A stretch of 64,000 bases of DNA. Source: CBDIHH01 sp965279095. Its GTDB lineage: Bacteria > Pseudomonadota > Alphaproteobacteria > Caulobacterales > Caulobacteraceae. The stretch is taken from positions 124,001 to 188,000 of the forward strand of contig CBDIHH010000007.1 in the NCBI GenBank assembly GCA_965279095.1, written 5' to 3'. The notes beneath the pieces are model-generated. The model worked only from the letters and a program-made list of their open reading frames with translations, searched no databases and was not told the DNA's origin. This document shows, one piece after another, positions 52,130 through 60,823 of the stretch. Positions within the stretch are counted from its first letter, which is position 1. Each line of letters opens with the position of its first letter. The translations under genes and the position numbers were made by a program.

Positions 52130-52600
52130 ATGCCCTACGCCACCCGTAAGCACCGAACCCGCCCCGCCATCTCGGCGACCGATGTCTGGACCCCAGGTGA
52201 CGAGATCGAGATGAACGCCCTTGTCGCCGCCTGCGCCCTCGTGGCCCAGGCCGACGGCTGGGTCACGCCGGATGAGCGCCAGCGCATGGTCGAACGCCTG
52301 CGCAAGTCGTCCGCTGTCGCCGTTTTTGGCGTTGAAGAGCTTCTGCTGGGCTTCGAGACCCTCAACGCGCGCTTCGATCGTGACCTCGACGATGGCGTCG
52401 CTATGGCCGAGAGGGCCATTCGCCGCCTCGCGGGCCGCTCGGGCCCCTCGCGGCTGCTGGTGGAGACCGCCTGCGCGGTCGCCGAGGCTGACGGAGGCTT
52501 CGACGCTGAGGAGCGCGAGGTTGTCCTGCGACTGTGCGACCTTCTGGATCTCGCGCCCGCCCCGTTCGAGATCGTGGCGGACCCAGGTCGTCGGCCATGA
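52130..52600 (+). CDS. TerB-family tellurite-resistance-like protein
   Basis: Helical acidic protein of 156 residues. The two TerB-like half repeats are visible, ALVAQADGWVTPDERQRMVERL and AVAEADGGFDAEEREVVLRL, each with the metal-binding acidic loop. TerB proteins associate at the membrane with TerC, and a TerC gene follows 210 nt later, which supports the assignment. Tellurite itself is unlikely to be the natural target; metal or envelope stress is more probable. Confidence 0.88.
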   Translation: MPYATRKHRTRPAISATDVWTPGDEIEMNALVAACALVAQADGWVTPDERQRMVERLRKSSAVAVFGVEELLLGFETLNARFDRDLDDGVAMAERAIRRLAGRSGPSRLLVETACAVAEADGGFDAEEREVVLRLCDLLDLAPAPFEIVADPGRRP

Positions 52601-52810
52601 GGATCTTCCCGACCGCGGTGGCGCCATCGCCCTCGGTCTGGTCCGCGCAGCTGACCCAAACGATCGTCCAGGTCGCCAGCCATCGCAGCAGCACGCCGGA
52701 TCGACCCGTCGAGCCTGTCCGCGCGGTTCAGCAGCGGATGAGCGCGCCGCGCGTGGGTCCGCACATCCTCGACATTCGCGTCTGACCAGCCGACGCGCAC
52801 CGGAGCCCCC

Positions 52811-53809
52811 ATGGACTTTCTGACCCAGGACTTTCTGTCAAAACCGATCTGGATGTGGGCGAGCTTCCTCGGCCTCGTCGTGGTGCTTCTGGGGCTCGAT
52901 CTGGGGGTCCTGCACCGAAAGCATCGCGAAATCGGCGTGCGCGAAAGCCTGCTGATGTCGTTGGGCTATCTCACCCTGGGCGTCGGCTTCGGGGGGTGGG
53001 TCTGGTTCACCCTCGGCGCGCAGTCCGGGATCGAGTATCTGACCGGATTCGTGGTCGAGAAGAGCCTGGCGATGGACAACGTCTTCGTCATCGCCATGAT
53101 TTTCGGATACTTCGCCATTCCCCAGAAGTATCAGCACCGGGTGCTGTTCTGGGGCATCCTCGGCGTCATTGTTCTGCGCGCCATCATGATCGCCGGCGGC
53201 GCCGCGCTCGTGGCGGAATTCTCCTGGCTCCTCTATGTCTTCGCGGCCTTCCTGATCTTCACGGGGGTCAAGATGCTCGCCATGGCCGACAAGACCCACA
53301 GCCTGGCCGACAACCCCCTTCTGCGCGTCTTGAGACGCCGGCTGCGGGTCACCGACGACCTGCACGCAGAACGCTTCTTCGTGCGGTTGCCGGATCAAAA
53401 GACCGGTCGATTGGCGACCTATGTGACCCCCGTGTTCATGGCGCTGCTGCTAATCGAGATCGCAGACGTCATCTTCGCGGTGGACTCGGTGCCGGCGATC
53501 TTCGCGATCACCACCGATCCCTACATCATCTATACGTCCAACATCTTCGCGATCCTGGGCCTGCGGGCGCTCTACTTCGCGCTGGCCGCCATCATCCACC
53601 GCTTCGCCTATCTGAAGCAGGCGCTGGCCGTGCTGCTGATCTTCATCGGCTCGAAGATCTTCGTCGCCGATGTGATGGGGTGGGAGAAGTTCCCGGCCGC
53701 GGCGTCCCTCGGCGTCACCTTCGCCATCCTCGCCGGCGGCATCGCCTGGTCGCTCTGGCGGACGCGCGGGGGGGCCGATGGGCCGACTCAACCCGTGGCG
53801 GGGTCGTAA
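52811..53809 (+). CDS. TerC family integral membrane protein (Alx-like)
   Basis: Membrane protein of 332 residues with about nine helices. TerC signatures are FVVEKSLAMDNVFVIAMIFGYF in helix 3-4 and LLLIEIADVIFAVDSVPAIF plus IYTSNIFAILGLRALYF later, with the conserved acidic residues within the membrane. Family members include Mn exporters (Alx, MeeF-type). No yybP-ykoY riboswitch was recognised in the 210-nt gap after terB, and I see no convincing gene in that gap. Confidence 0.93.
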   Translation: MDFLTQDFLSKPIWMWASFLGLVVVLLGLDLGVLHRKHREIGVRESLLMSLGYLTLGVGFGGWVWFTLGAQSGIEYLTGFVVEKSLAMDNVFVIAMIFGYFAIPQKYQHRVLFWGILGVIVLRAIMIAGGAALVAEFSWLLYVFAAFLIFTGVKMLAMADKTHSLADNPLLRVLRRRLRVTDDLHAERFFVRLPDQKTGRLATYVTPVFMALLLIEIADVIFAVDSVPAIFAITTDPYIIYTSNIFAILGLRALYFALAAIIHRFAYLKQALAVLLIFIGSKIFVADVMGWEKFPAAASLGVTFAILAGGIAWSLWRTRGGADGPTQPVAGS

Positions 53810-53846
53810 GGGGGGCCATCGCCAAATCGCGACGCACAAAAAAGGG

Positions 53847-54322
53847 TCGTCATCCTGGGGCGCGCTCTTGCGCGAGCCCAGGACCCAGCAGCGAGGACCT
53901 TGCCGTGCGGCGCGGACAGCGTGGCGCTGCTGGGTCCTGGATGAGTCCGCTTCGCGGCTCTCCAGGATGACGGCGGAGAGGGGGGCGCGCGCTCAAAAAT
54001 AGTTCGTCATTCCGGGGCGCGCGCTTGCGCGAACCCGGAACCCAGCAGCGAAGACCTTGCCGTGCGGCGCGTTGAGGGTGGGGCTGCTGGGTCCTGGATG
54101 AGTCCGCTTCGCGGCTCTCCAGGATGACGGCGGAGAGGGGGGCGATTCAAAAAAGGGTCGTCATCCTGGGGCGCGCTCTTGCGCGAGCCCGGGATCCAGC
54201 AGCGAAGACCTTGCCGTGCGGCGCGGACAGCGTGGCGCTGCTGGGTCCTGGATGAGTCCGCGGAGCCTGTCCTCGGGTCGGCCTTCGGCCGAGCCCGGGG
54301 GCGGCTTTCCAGGATGACGGCT
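53847..54322 (+). repeat. Tandem array of three R2 repeats
   Basis: Three head-to-tail copies at about 53847-53976, 54004-54136 and 54158-54322. Each starts TCGTCATCCTGGGGCGCGC (or ATTCCGG) and ends CAGGATGACGG, with CAGCAGCGAAGACCTTGCCG and GCTGCTGGGTCCTGGATGAG inside. Copy 3 carries about 30 extra bases (CTCGGGTCGGCCTTCGGCCG) in place of CTTCGCGG near its right end. They fill the 525-bp gap between terC and the end of thiC. Confidence 0.88.
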
Positions 54323-54334
54323 GAGGGGGGCGGG

Positions 54335-56158
<1,824 letters not shown>

Positions 56159-56240
56159 CGGGGCTCTCCGCAAGCAATGGAGACCCGGCGCGGCTGGCGA
56201 TGAGGCGTGATCGGACCTCGGGCGCCCCGAGGCCGTTCCC

Positions 56241-56328
56241 ATCCCTTCGCCGGCATGACCCGGATCAGGTTCGGCGGGTCGCTGCTCCAACTGCGCAGCC
56301 TCTCAGCCCCTGTGGCGGGACACCCCGG
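56241..56328 (-). ncRNA. TPP riboswitch (thi box) of thiC
   Basis: On the minus strand: GGGGTGTCCCGCC, then the conserved GGGGCTGAGAGGC core and CCGAACCTGATCCGGGTCA with TGCCGGCGAAGGGA. These are the hallmark segments of the thiamine pyrophosphate aptamer. It lies about 85 nt before the thiC ATG and should reduce thiC expression when TPP is present, in Proteobacteria usually by blocking translation or termination. Confidence 0.96.
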
Positions 56329-56453
56329 AGAACGCGCAGACCCTAGAAGCGAGGGCCGCGCGATGCAAGCCGAACCCCCCTTGCCAGAGCCTTTGTCGGG
56401 CGCCTGACTCTGGAACCGGAGTCGTTCTCAGGAGTCCTTAGAGGGTCCGCAAT

Positions 56454-57407
56454 ATGAACGAGCATGAACCGATGAACGCCATCACCACCTTTCTGCGCGC
56501 CGAGGCCGAGCCTTCCGCGCGGGACCCGCTGAGCCTTCATCGACGATTGGCGTGGTGGAACCACCGCCGCCTTTCGCCCGCCTTCCCCAGCGCCGACTGG
56601 CAGGACACCCTGGAGGATGACCACCGCATGCTGCGGCTGGAGGGCGGCTGGATCGAGGGCTTCCGCGAGGAGGTTCGCGATCGCGCCGCCGCCGTCCCCA
56701 CCGATCCGGAAGGCTTCGTCGCCTGGTTCGAGGATCTGAAGCTGACCGGCCCCGGCCAGAACGACCCCCTGTTCGCTTGGCTGGCCGAGGAGGCCACGAT
56801 GGAGGAGCTGCGCTGGTTCCTGCGCCAGGAAGCCGCCGGCGAGGCGGGCTTCGACGACATGGTGGCCATGGCCCAGGTGAAGCTGCCGGCCCAGGCCAAG
56901 ATGGAACTGGCTCGCAACTACTGGGACGAGATGGGCCGCGGGAACATGGGCGGCATGCACGGGCCGATGCTGGCGAAAACGGTCGAAGGCCTGCAGTTGA
57001 ATCCGTCGATCGACGACACCCTGTGGCAGTCCCTGGCCCTGGCCAATACCCTGACCGCCTTCGCCACCACGCGGCGCTACGCCTATCACATCATCGGCGC
57101 CCTGGGCGTGGTCGAGCTGACCGCCCCGGGCCGGGTGGCGCAGGTGGCGGCGGGCCTGAAGCGGCTGGGGGTGGAGCCGGCCATGCGCAAGTATTTCGAC
57201 CTGCACGCGGTGCTGGACATCAAGCATTCGGAGGACTGGAACGAGCAGGCGCTGAAGCCCCTGGTGCGGGATAACCCCGATTGCGCGCGGTATCTGGCGG
57301 AGGGGGCGCTGATGCGGCTGGTGTGCGGGGACCGGTGCTTCGAGGCGTATCGCAGCGCGCTTTGGGGCGAGCGGCGGTTGGCGGCGGCTGGTTTGTCGAA
57401 AACTTAG
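56454..57407 (+). CDS. Iron-containing redox enzyme family protein (heme-oxygenase-like fold)
   Basis: Helical protein of 317 residues with the heme-oxygenase-like di-iron domain (Haem_oxygenas_2/iron-containing redox type). Likely metal ligands are the Glu in WLAEEATMEELRWFLRQE, in GEAGFDDMVAMAQV, and the later E/H residues in NYWDEMGRG, MHGPML and YFDLHAVLDIKHSEDW. Members include SznF/UndA-like and CADD-like oxygenases. The reaction is unknown. Its stop overlaps that of the convergent gene by 4 nt. Confidence 0.85.
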   Translation: MNEHEPMNAITTFLRAEAEPSARDPLSLHRRLAWWNHRRLSPAFPSADWQDTLEDDHRMLRLEGGWIEGFREEVRDRAAAVPTDPEGFVAWFEDLKLTGPGQNDPLFAWLAEEATMEELRWFLRQEAAGEAGFDDMVAMAQVKLPAQAKMELARNYWDEMGRGNMGGMHGPMLAKTVEGLQLNPSIDDTLWQSLALANTLTAFATTRRYAYHIIGALGVVELTAPGRVAQVAAGLKRLGVEPAMRKYFDLHAVLDIKHSEDWNEQALKPLVRDNPDCARYLAEGALMRLVCGDRCFEAYRSALWGERRLAAAGLSKT

Positions 57408-57733
57408 CCCTCGGGAACAATGGGCCCCTTCCAAAAGTCCTGAAGATCCAAATCGCCGCACTCATGGAAGAACAACACGAAGCCCTCCTCGACCTTCTGC
57501 TCCAGGTATATAATAACGACGTCTAGGGCGCAGGATAGCGCTTGAAAGACATCATAGCCTTCCAATAAAAAGGCTCTTTCGAAGAAGTCGCAGGATATTT
57601 CGGCGCTCACGCCGATTCCATCGGAACGGCCGGGCTGCGGCAAATGAAAATCTATGCGCAGACTTACCGGGGAATCGTCGCCAATGCGCTTAATATTGCA
57701 TACTCTAGTTAGAGCTACCTCATTTTGCTTCAT
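57404..57733 (-). CDS. Hypothetical protein, possible immunity partner
   Basis: Small acidic protein of 109 residues with alternating hydrophobic strands (PVSLRIDFHLPQPG, VVIIYLEQKVEEGFVLFFHE) and FFERAFLLEGYDVFQALSCA. Base composition is much lower in GC than the flanks. Its ATG abuts the TAA of the upstream gene (TAAATG), so the two are co-translated. Size, acidity and position suit an immunity protein, but no family was recognised. Confidence 0.6.
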   Translation of the reverse strand: MKQNEVALTRVCNIKRIGDDSPVSLRIDFHLPQPGRSDGIGVSAEISCDFFERAFLLEGYDVFQALSCALDVVIIYLEQKVEEGFVLFFHECGDLDLQDFWKGPIVPEG

Positions 57734-58150
57734 TTACCACCCAGGCGGATAAGGAGGAGTCGTAATTCCCCCAGGCCCTTTTGCCCGTAGACATTCCCCA
57801 TACCTCGCATTGGCAACCCGGCGACAAGTTTCCCCTTCTCGAGGTCCCTTGGTAGCCGTCACCAGCTTACACTTATCGTGCTCCTTCCGCATTAATTCAT
57901 CGCATTGCTCTTCCCAACCAGGGTTTTTTTGCGCCCGCGCCCAGTCGCGAATGTGCCGAGGTATATTTCTCAAATCGTCATTATACCAAGCATCGGGATC
58001 GCCGATCACTGGAGGGCTTTTTTGCGGCAATGGCCGTTGACCTGGAAAGACAATCGGAGGGAGTGGCAACGGATAAGGTATTGGAATTTGGCTTTGGGTC
58101 CGACGAATCGGTCGCGGCAGATCGATTGTCCCTAGAATTCCAACTTTCAT
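57734..58150 (-). CDS. Hypothetical proline-rich protein with Cys-containing C-terminus, possible toxin/effector
   Basis: Protein of 138 residues. Residues about 22-55 are proline-rich (IPIPYPLPLPPIVFPGQRPL). A charged region with four cysteines follows (WEEQCDELMRKEHDKCKL, ETCRRVANARYGECLRAKG) and the end is GGITTPPYPPGW. The Pro-rich linker plus compact Cys domain resembles C-terminal domains of polymorphic effectors, here without a delivery domain. Low GC. It directly precedes the gene at 57404-57733. Function is unproven. Confidence 0.6.
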   Translation of the reverse strand: MKVGILGTIDLPRPIRRTQSQIPIPYPLPLPPIVFPGQRPLPQKSPPVIGDPDAWYNDDLRNIPRHIRDWARAQKNPGWEEQCDELMRKEHDKCKLVTATKGPREGETCRRVANARYGECLRAKGPGGITTPPYPPGW

Positions 58151-58638
58151 ATTGCTCTGCTCTATTGGGGTTTAGTGCATTATGCACCTTTTGGTGAACA
58201 AGTCAAGAACATCTGTAGGTTGAGCCGGTGACGCACTGTTAGAGTCTCCCGCTACCTCTGGTGCACGGGACGCCTGATCGCGCGGCGGTCAGCTTAGGGC
58301 CGGGACACGACACCGACCAATGTTCCCAGACTGGTGCATCGGTCGCGCCACCCAAGAGACGGGATGCATCGGGGCTGTCCGAGCCACAAGGCCTCAGCCT
58401 CGGGGCGGGGCGGGGTCAAGCCCCCATCAACAGAGACACACCCCGCCATCGTTCGCTTGGCGGAGCATAGGTTCGGGGAAGGCGTCCGCGTCAAGGCCGC
58501 GCCTGCGGCGCGCCGCGCAGCGGTGGCCCTGCGGGCCAGTCTTGACCCGGCCGCCGCCCGAACCAGACTGACCGCAAGCGATCGACGGCTTGGACTGAAC
58601 GCGGGTCGCAATGTTTGCTCTCGACCCCTAGCGGACCC
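58151..58638. other. Intergenic region with R1 copy D
   Basis: About 490 bases. AT-richer at the left (promoter of the 58150 gene), then GC-rich. It contains R1 copy D at 58443-58589 and no credible gene. Confidence 0.6.
58443..58589 (+). repeat. R1 palindromic repeat, copy D
   Basis: Begins CGCTTGGCGGAGCATAGGTT and ends GAACCAGACTGACCGCAAGC. The arms (GGTTCGGGGAAGGCG against CGCCGCCCGAACC) pair but differ from copies A, B and E; GTCAAGGC pairs with GTCTTGAC in the middle stem. Confidence 0.8.
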
Positions 58639-59007
58639 CTACGGCAGTAAGCCGTCCCTACCTTCAACGGCCAACCGGACCTCTGGTGTTAGCGTTAGCC
58701 ACAACGTGCTCTCCGACCGCTCCCCGAAAGCTACAGCCAAGGTCTGCCGTCCAACGTGTTCGTGGAGGAGCACGTCCCCGAGGGCGCGGACCTGCCCTGC
58801 TGCAATTTCATGGCCTCCCACACTAAGCGACACGTCGATGAAACCTTCTGCTGGCTCGAAGACGGCGCGTACGACGACGCCCGTGCGCTCGGTCTCAAAA
58901 GTCAAATTGTTGACGAACCAGGGCACGTCCGCATCGAGCAACTTTGGCTCGCATCCGAAGAAAGCGATCAAGTCGTTGAGGTCTGGGAAGACGGACTGCT
59001 CCTGCAT
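58639..59007 (-). CDS. Hypothetical protein (122 aa)
   Basis: Acidic soluble protein of 122 residues with predicted alternating strands (VPWFVNNLTFETERTGVVV, GFIDVSLSVGGHEIA, STLWLTLTPEVRLAVEG). It starts QEQSVFPDLNDLIAFFGCEP. No family is recognised. The position in the second lower-GC patch, among toxin-related genes, would suit an orphan immunity protein, but this is only context. Codon usage is more native than that of the 57.4-58.1 kb pair. Confidence 0.55.
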   Translation of the reverse strand: MQEQSVFPDLNDLIAFFGCEPKLLDADVPWFVNNLTFETERTGVVVRAVFEPAEGFIDVSLSVGGHEIAAGQVRALGDVLLHEHVGRQTLAVAFGERSESTLWLTLTPEVRLAVEGRDGLLP

Positions 59008-59066
59008 GGGACTAGACTAACACGTCAGTTGCTAAGGTCTGCAACCCACCCATAGCGGACACCACT

Positions 59067-59504
59067 CTACAAAATTGCCCCCCGCACTGGATTGATCACC
59101 TCCACCACGCCTTCGAAATCACGCTCGTTGTCGGTGACGAGAACGCAGTCGTTCACCAGGGCTGTCGCAGCGATGATCATGTCCCAGGGATCGCGTGAGC
59201 GACCGGCAGCCTGGGCCTCGGCGATAATCTCGGCCCAACGCAGGGCGACGGGATCGTCGTACGGAAATATCCGCCCCGCGAACGAGAGCGGCGGGCCGAC
59301 CGGTCCCTGAAACCAGGCGGACAGACCCTCCCGCCGACGGCCTGGCGGCAGGCGGACGATCCCAAACCAGATTTCGCCCAAGCTGTGCGCGGAAATGAAC
59401 AACGCATCGTCGTATTGACGCGACATCCAGTCACTCAAAGAGGCGGACGGACGCGGTTTCGCCGCGTCGCTGACGATGTTGGTGTCGAGGAGGTAGCGGG
59501 TCAA
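59067..59504 (-). CDS. VapC/FitB-type PIN-domain toxin
   Basis: PIN ribonuclease of 145 residues. The acidic tetrad is visible: YLLDTNIVSD (first Asp), LGEIWFGI (Glu), RDPWDMIIAATAL (Asp) and LVTDNERDF (Asp). This N-terminus is typical of the FitB subgroup, which cleaves RNA and is neutralised by a cognate antitoxin. Its ATG overlaps the stop of the upstream antitoxin gene (ATGA at 59501-59504). Confidence 0.92.
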   Translation of the reverse strand: MTRYLLDTNIVSDAAKPRPSASLSDWMSRQYDDALFISAHSLGEIWFGIVRLPPGRRREGLSAWFQGPVGPPLSFAGRIFPYDDPVALRWAEIIAEAQAAGRSRDPWDMIIAATALVNDCVLVTDNERDFEGVVEVINPVRGAIL

Positions 59505-59809
59505 ATATCGACTTTGCGCATCGGCGATCTGATGCGCTCGAAGGTGACCCCCTCCATAAAGGGCGCCGCTGCGCGCAGAGCAGCCAGGGTTCGGCCCTTG
59601 GTTCTGGTCTCCGGAGGCGGGTTCAATGCGGTCTCGATCTTTTCGCGCAAGGCGTCATCCCCGGCGGTCAACGCCTTGGCCACCTGGCGGAGCAGAGCCT
59701 TGTCAGACAGCGGCGCCTTGACTTCGAAGCGGGCCAGGCCCGCCTGGCCGAGGCGCTCGCGGTGACGTTTGACGGCTTGGCCGGCAGGGCTTTTACGAGG
59801 GGCGTTCAT
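59501..59809 (-). CDS. Antitoxin of VapC/FitB-type system
   Basis: Basic protein of 102 residues with ERLGQAGLARFEVKAPLSDK and a helical KALLRQVAKALTAGDDALREK. Such short proteins upstream of FitB-like toxins combine a DNA-binding N-terminus and a toxin-binding C-terminus (here TFERIRSP). It is the first gene of the pair with 4-nt overlap. A TTACCGG dyad lies just upstream, consistent with autorepression. Confidence 0.8.
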   Translation of the reverse strand: MNAPRKSPAGQAVKRHRERLGQAGLARFEVKAPLSDKALLRQVAKALTAGDDALREKIETALNPPPETRTKGRTLAALRAAAPFMEGVTFERIRSPMRKVDI

Positions 59810-59820
59810 CGGCGGCTCCG

Positions 59821-59843
59821 TTACCGGTAATATATCCAGTAAT
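59821..59843 (-). promoter_or_regulatory. Operator/promoter of the toxin-antitoxin pair
   Basis: Contains the perfect palindrome TTACCGGTAA, and on the minus strand TTACTGG-ATATA-TTACCGG as two direct half-sites around a TATATT -10-like box, about 12-35 nt before the antitoxin ATG. Autoregulation by the complex is inferred. Confidence 0.6.
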
Positions 59844-59882
59844 GTCCTGCGGTCAAAGGCTGCCGTTCCTACGGCGTTGGCG

Positions 59883-60036
59883 ATCCCCTCCGTCGATCGC
59901 TTGGCGGAGCATGATTTCGTCAGGCGTCGCGGGTCCGCCGACCCGGCGCTCCGCGCCGCGGCGCAGCGGTGCGGCTACGGCGCAGCCTTGACGCGCGCCG
60001 GCTGACGAAAAACCATTCCATCAAGCGGCCGACGGT
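59883..60036 (+). repeat. R1 palindromic repeat, copy E
   Basis: Nearly the same ends and arms as copy A (CGCTTGGCGGAGCATGATTT; CGCCGGCTGACGAAAAACC). It fills most of the gap between the antitoxin promoter and imuA. Confidence 0.88.
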
Positions 60037-60138
60037 GGGGTGTGGAGGGTTCTGGGTGATCGAGGGCGCTCTCCCCCGCCCGCCCGCCCATCACCGATCA
60101 AGCTTGGCGATTCCGGACTCGACTCCCGGGCTTGATGA

Positions 60139-60153
60139 GAACAAACTGGCAAC
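60139..60153 (+). promoter_or_regulatory. Possible LexA box upstream of imuA
   Basis: GAAC-AAACTGG-CAAC: one exact half-site and one with a single mismatch against the alphaproteobacterial GAAC-N7-GAAC pattern, 20 nt before the imuA ATG. SOS control of imuA-imuB-dnaE2 is known in Caulobacter. Confidence 0.5.
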
Positions 60154-60172
60154 TCACCGCGTTCGAACCCCC

Positions 60173-60823
60173 ATGCTGGCTGTCGCCCACACCCCCCTGC
60201 CCGCGCCTGCGCCCCATCTGGAGGAGGCGGGCGCCGTCGCGCCGGCCGATACGGCGGCGGCGCTGGCGTTTGCCCTGTGGCGGGCGGGGGGGGCGGGCGA
60301 TCCGCGGCCGGTGGCGGTGGTGGCGATGCGTCACTGGCTGCGCGAGCGCGGGCGGCTGTTCGGGCATGGGGCGGCGGGCCTGGGCCTGGCCCGGGACCGG
60401 CTAGTGCTGATCGTCGTCGACCGCGAGCCGCAGGGGCTGTGGGCGATGGAGGAGGCGCTGAAGTCGGGGGCGGTGTGCGGCGCCGTGGGGGCGGTGGCGG
60501 CGCCGCCCTTCGTGGCCACCCGCCGGCTGGACTTCGCCGCCCGGGCCGGCGGGGCGGCGGCGGTGCTGCTGCGCAGCGGGGCGGCGGGGGACCTCAGCGC
60601 CGCGCGGCTGCGCTGGCGGATCGGGGCGGCGCCCTCGGCGGCCCACCCCTTCGACGGGCGGGCGCCGGGGGCGGCGCGGATGGCGGCGGAGCTGGTGCGC
60701 CATCGGGGCGGGCCCTTGGGATCATGGATACTGGAGCAGGATGATGAGACGGGTCGTTTCGGTCTGGCTGCCGGACTGGCCGATCACGGTCTGGTCCCGG
60801 GCCAATCCACCGCCGCCGCGTGA
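60173..60823 (+). CDS. imuA: ImuA, mutasome RecA/SulA-like component
   Basis: Protein of 216 residues related to the RecA/SulA-like ImuA. Landmarks are AAALAFALWRAGGAG, VAVVAMRHWLRERGRL, LVLIVVDREPQGLWAMEEAL and GRFGLAAGLADHGL. With ImuB and DnaE2 it forms the error-prone damage-tolerance polymerase complex of many bacteria lacking UmuDC. The ATG at 60173 is favoured by the upstream LexA-like site. Its 3' end overlaps imuB by 83 nt in another frame. Confidence 0.9.
   Translation: MLAVAHTPLPAPAPHLEEAGAVAPADTAAALAFALWRAGGAGDPRPVAVVAMRHWLRERGRLFGHGAAGLGLARDRLVLIVVDREPQGLWAMEEALKSGAVCGAVGAVAAPPFVATRRLDFAARAGGAAAVLLRSGAAGDLSAARLRWRIGAAPSAAHPFDGRAPGAARMAAELVRHRGGPLGSWILEQDDETGRFGLAAGLADHGLVPGQSTAAA

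Noticed and set aside
52597..52785. 62-codon frame overlapping the terB stop by ATGA
   Set aside because: No ribosome site beyond the overlap, composition rich in Ser/Pro/Val/Arg, no family. The opposite strand shows equally weak frames, so no gene is called in the terB-terC gap.
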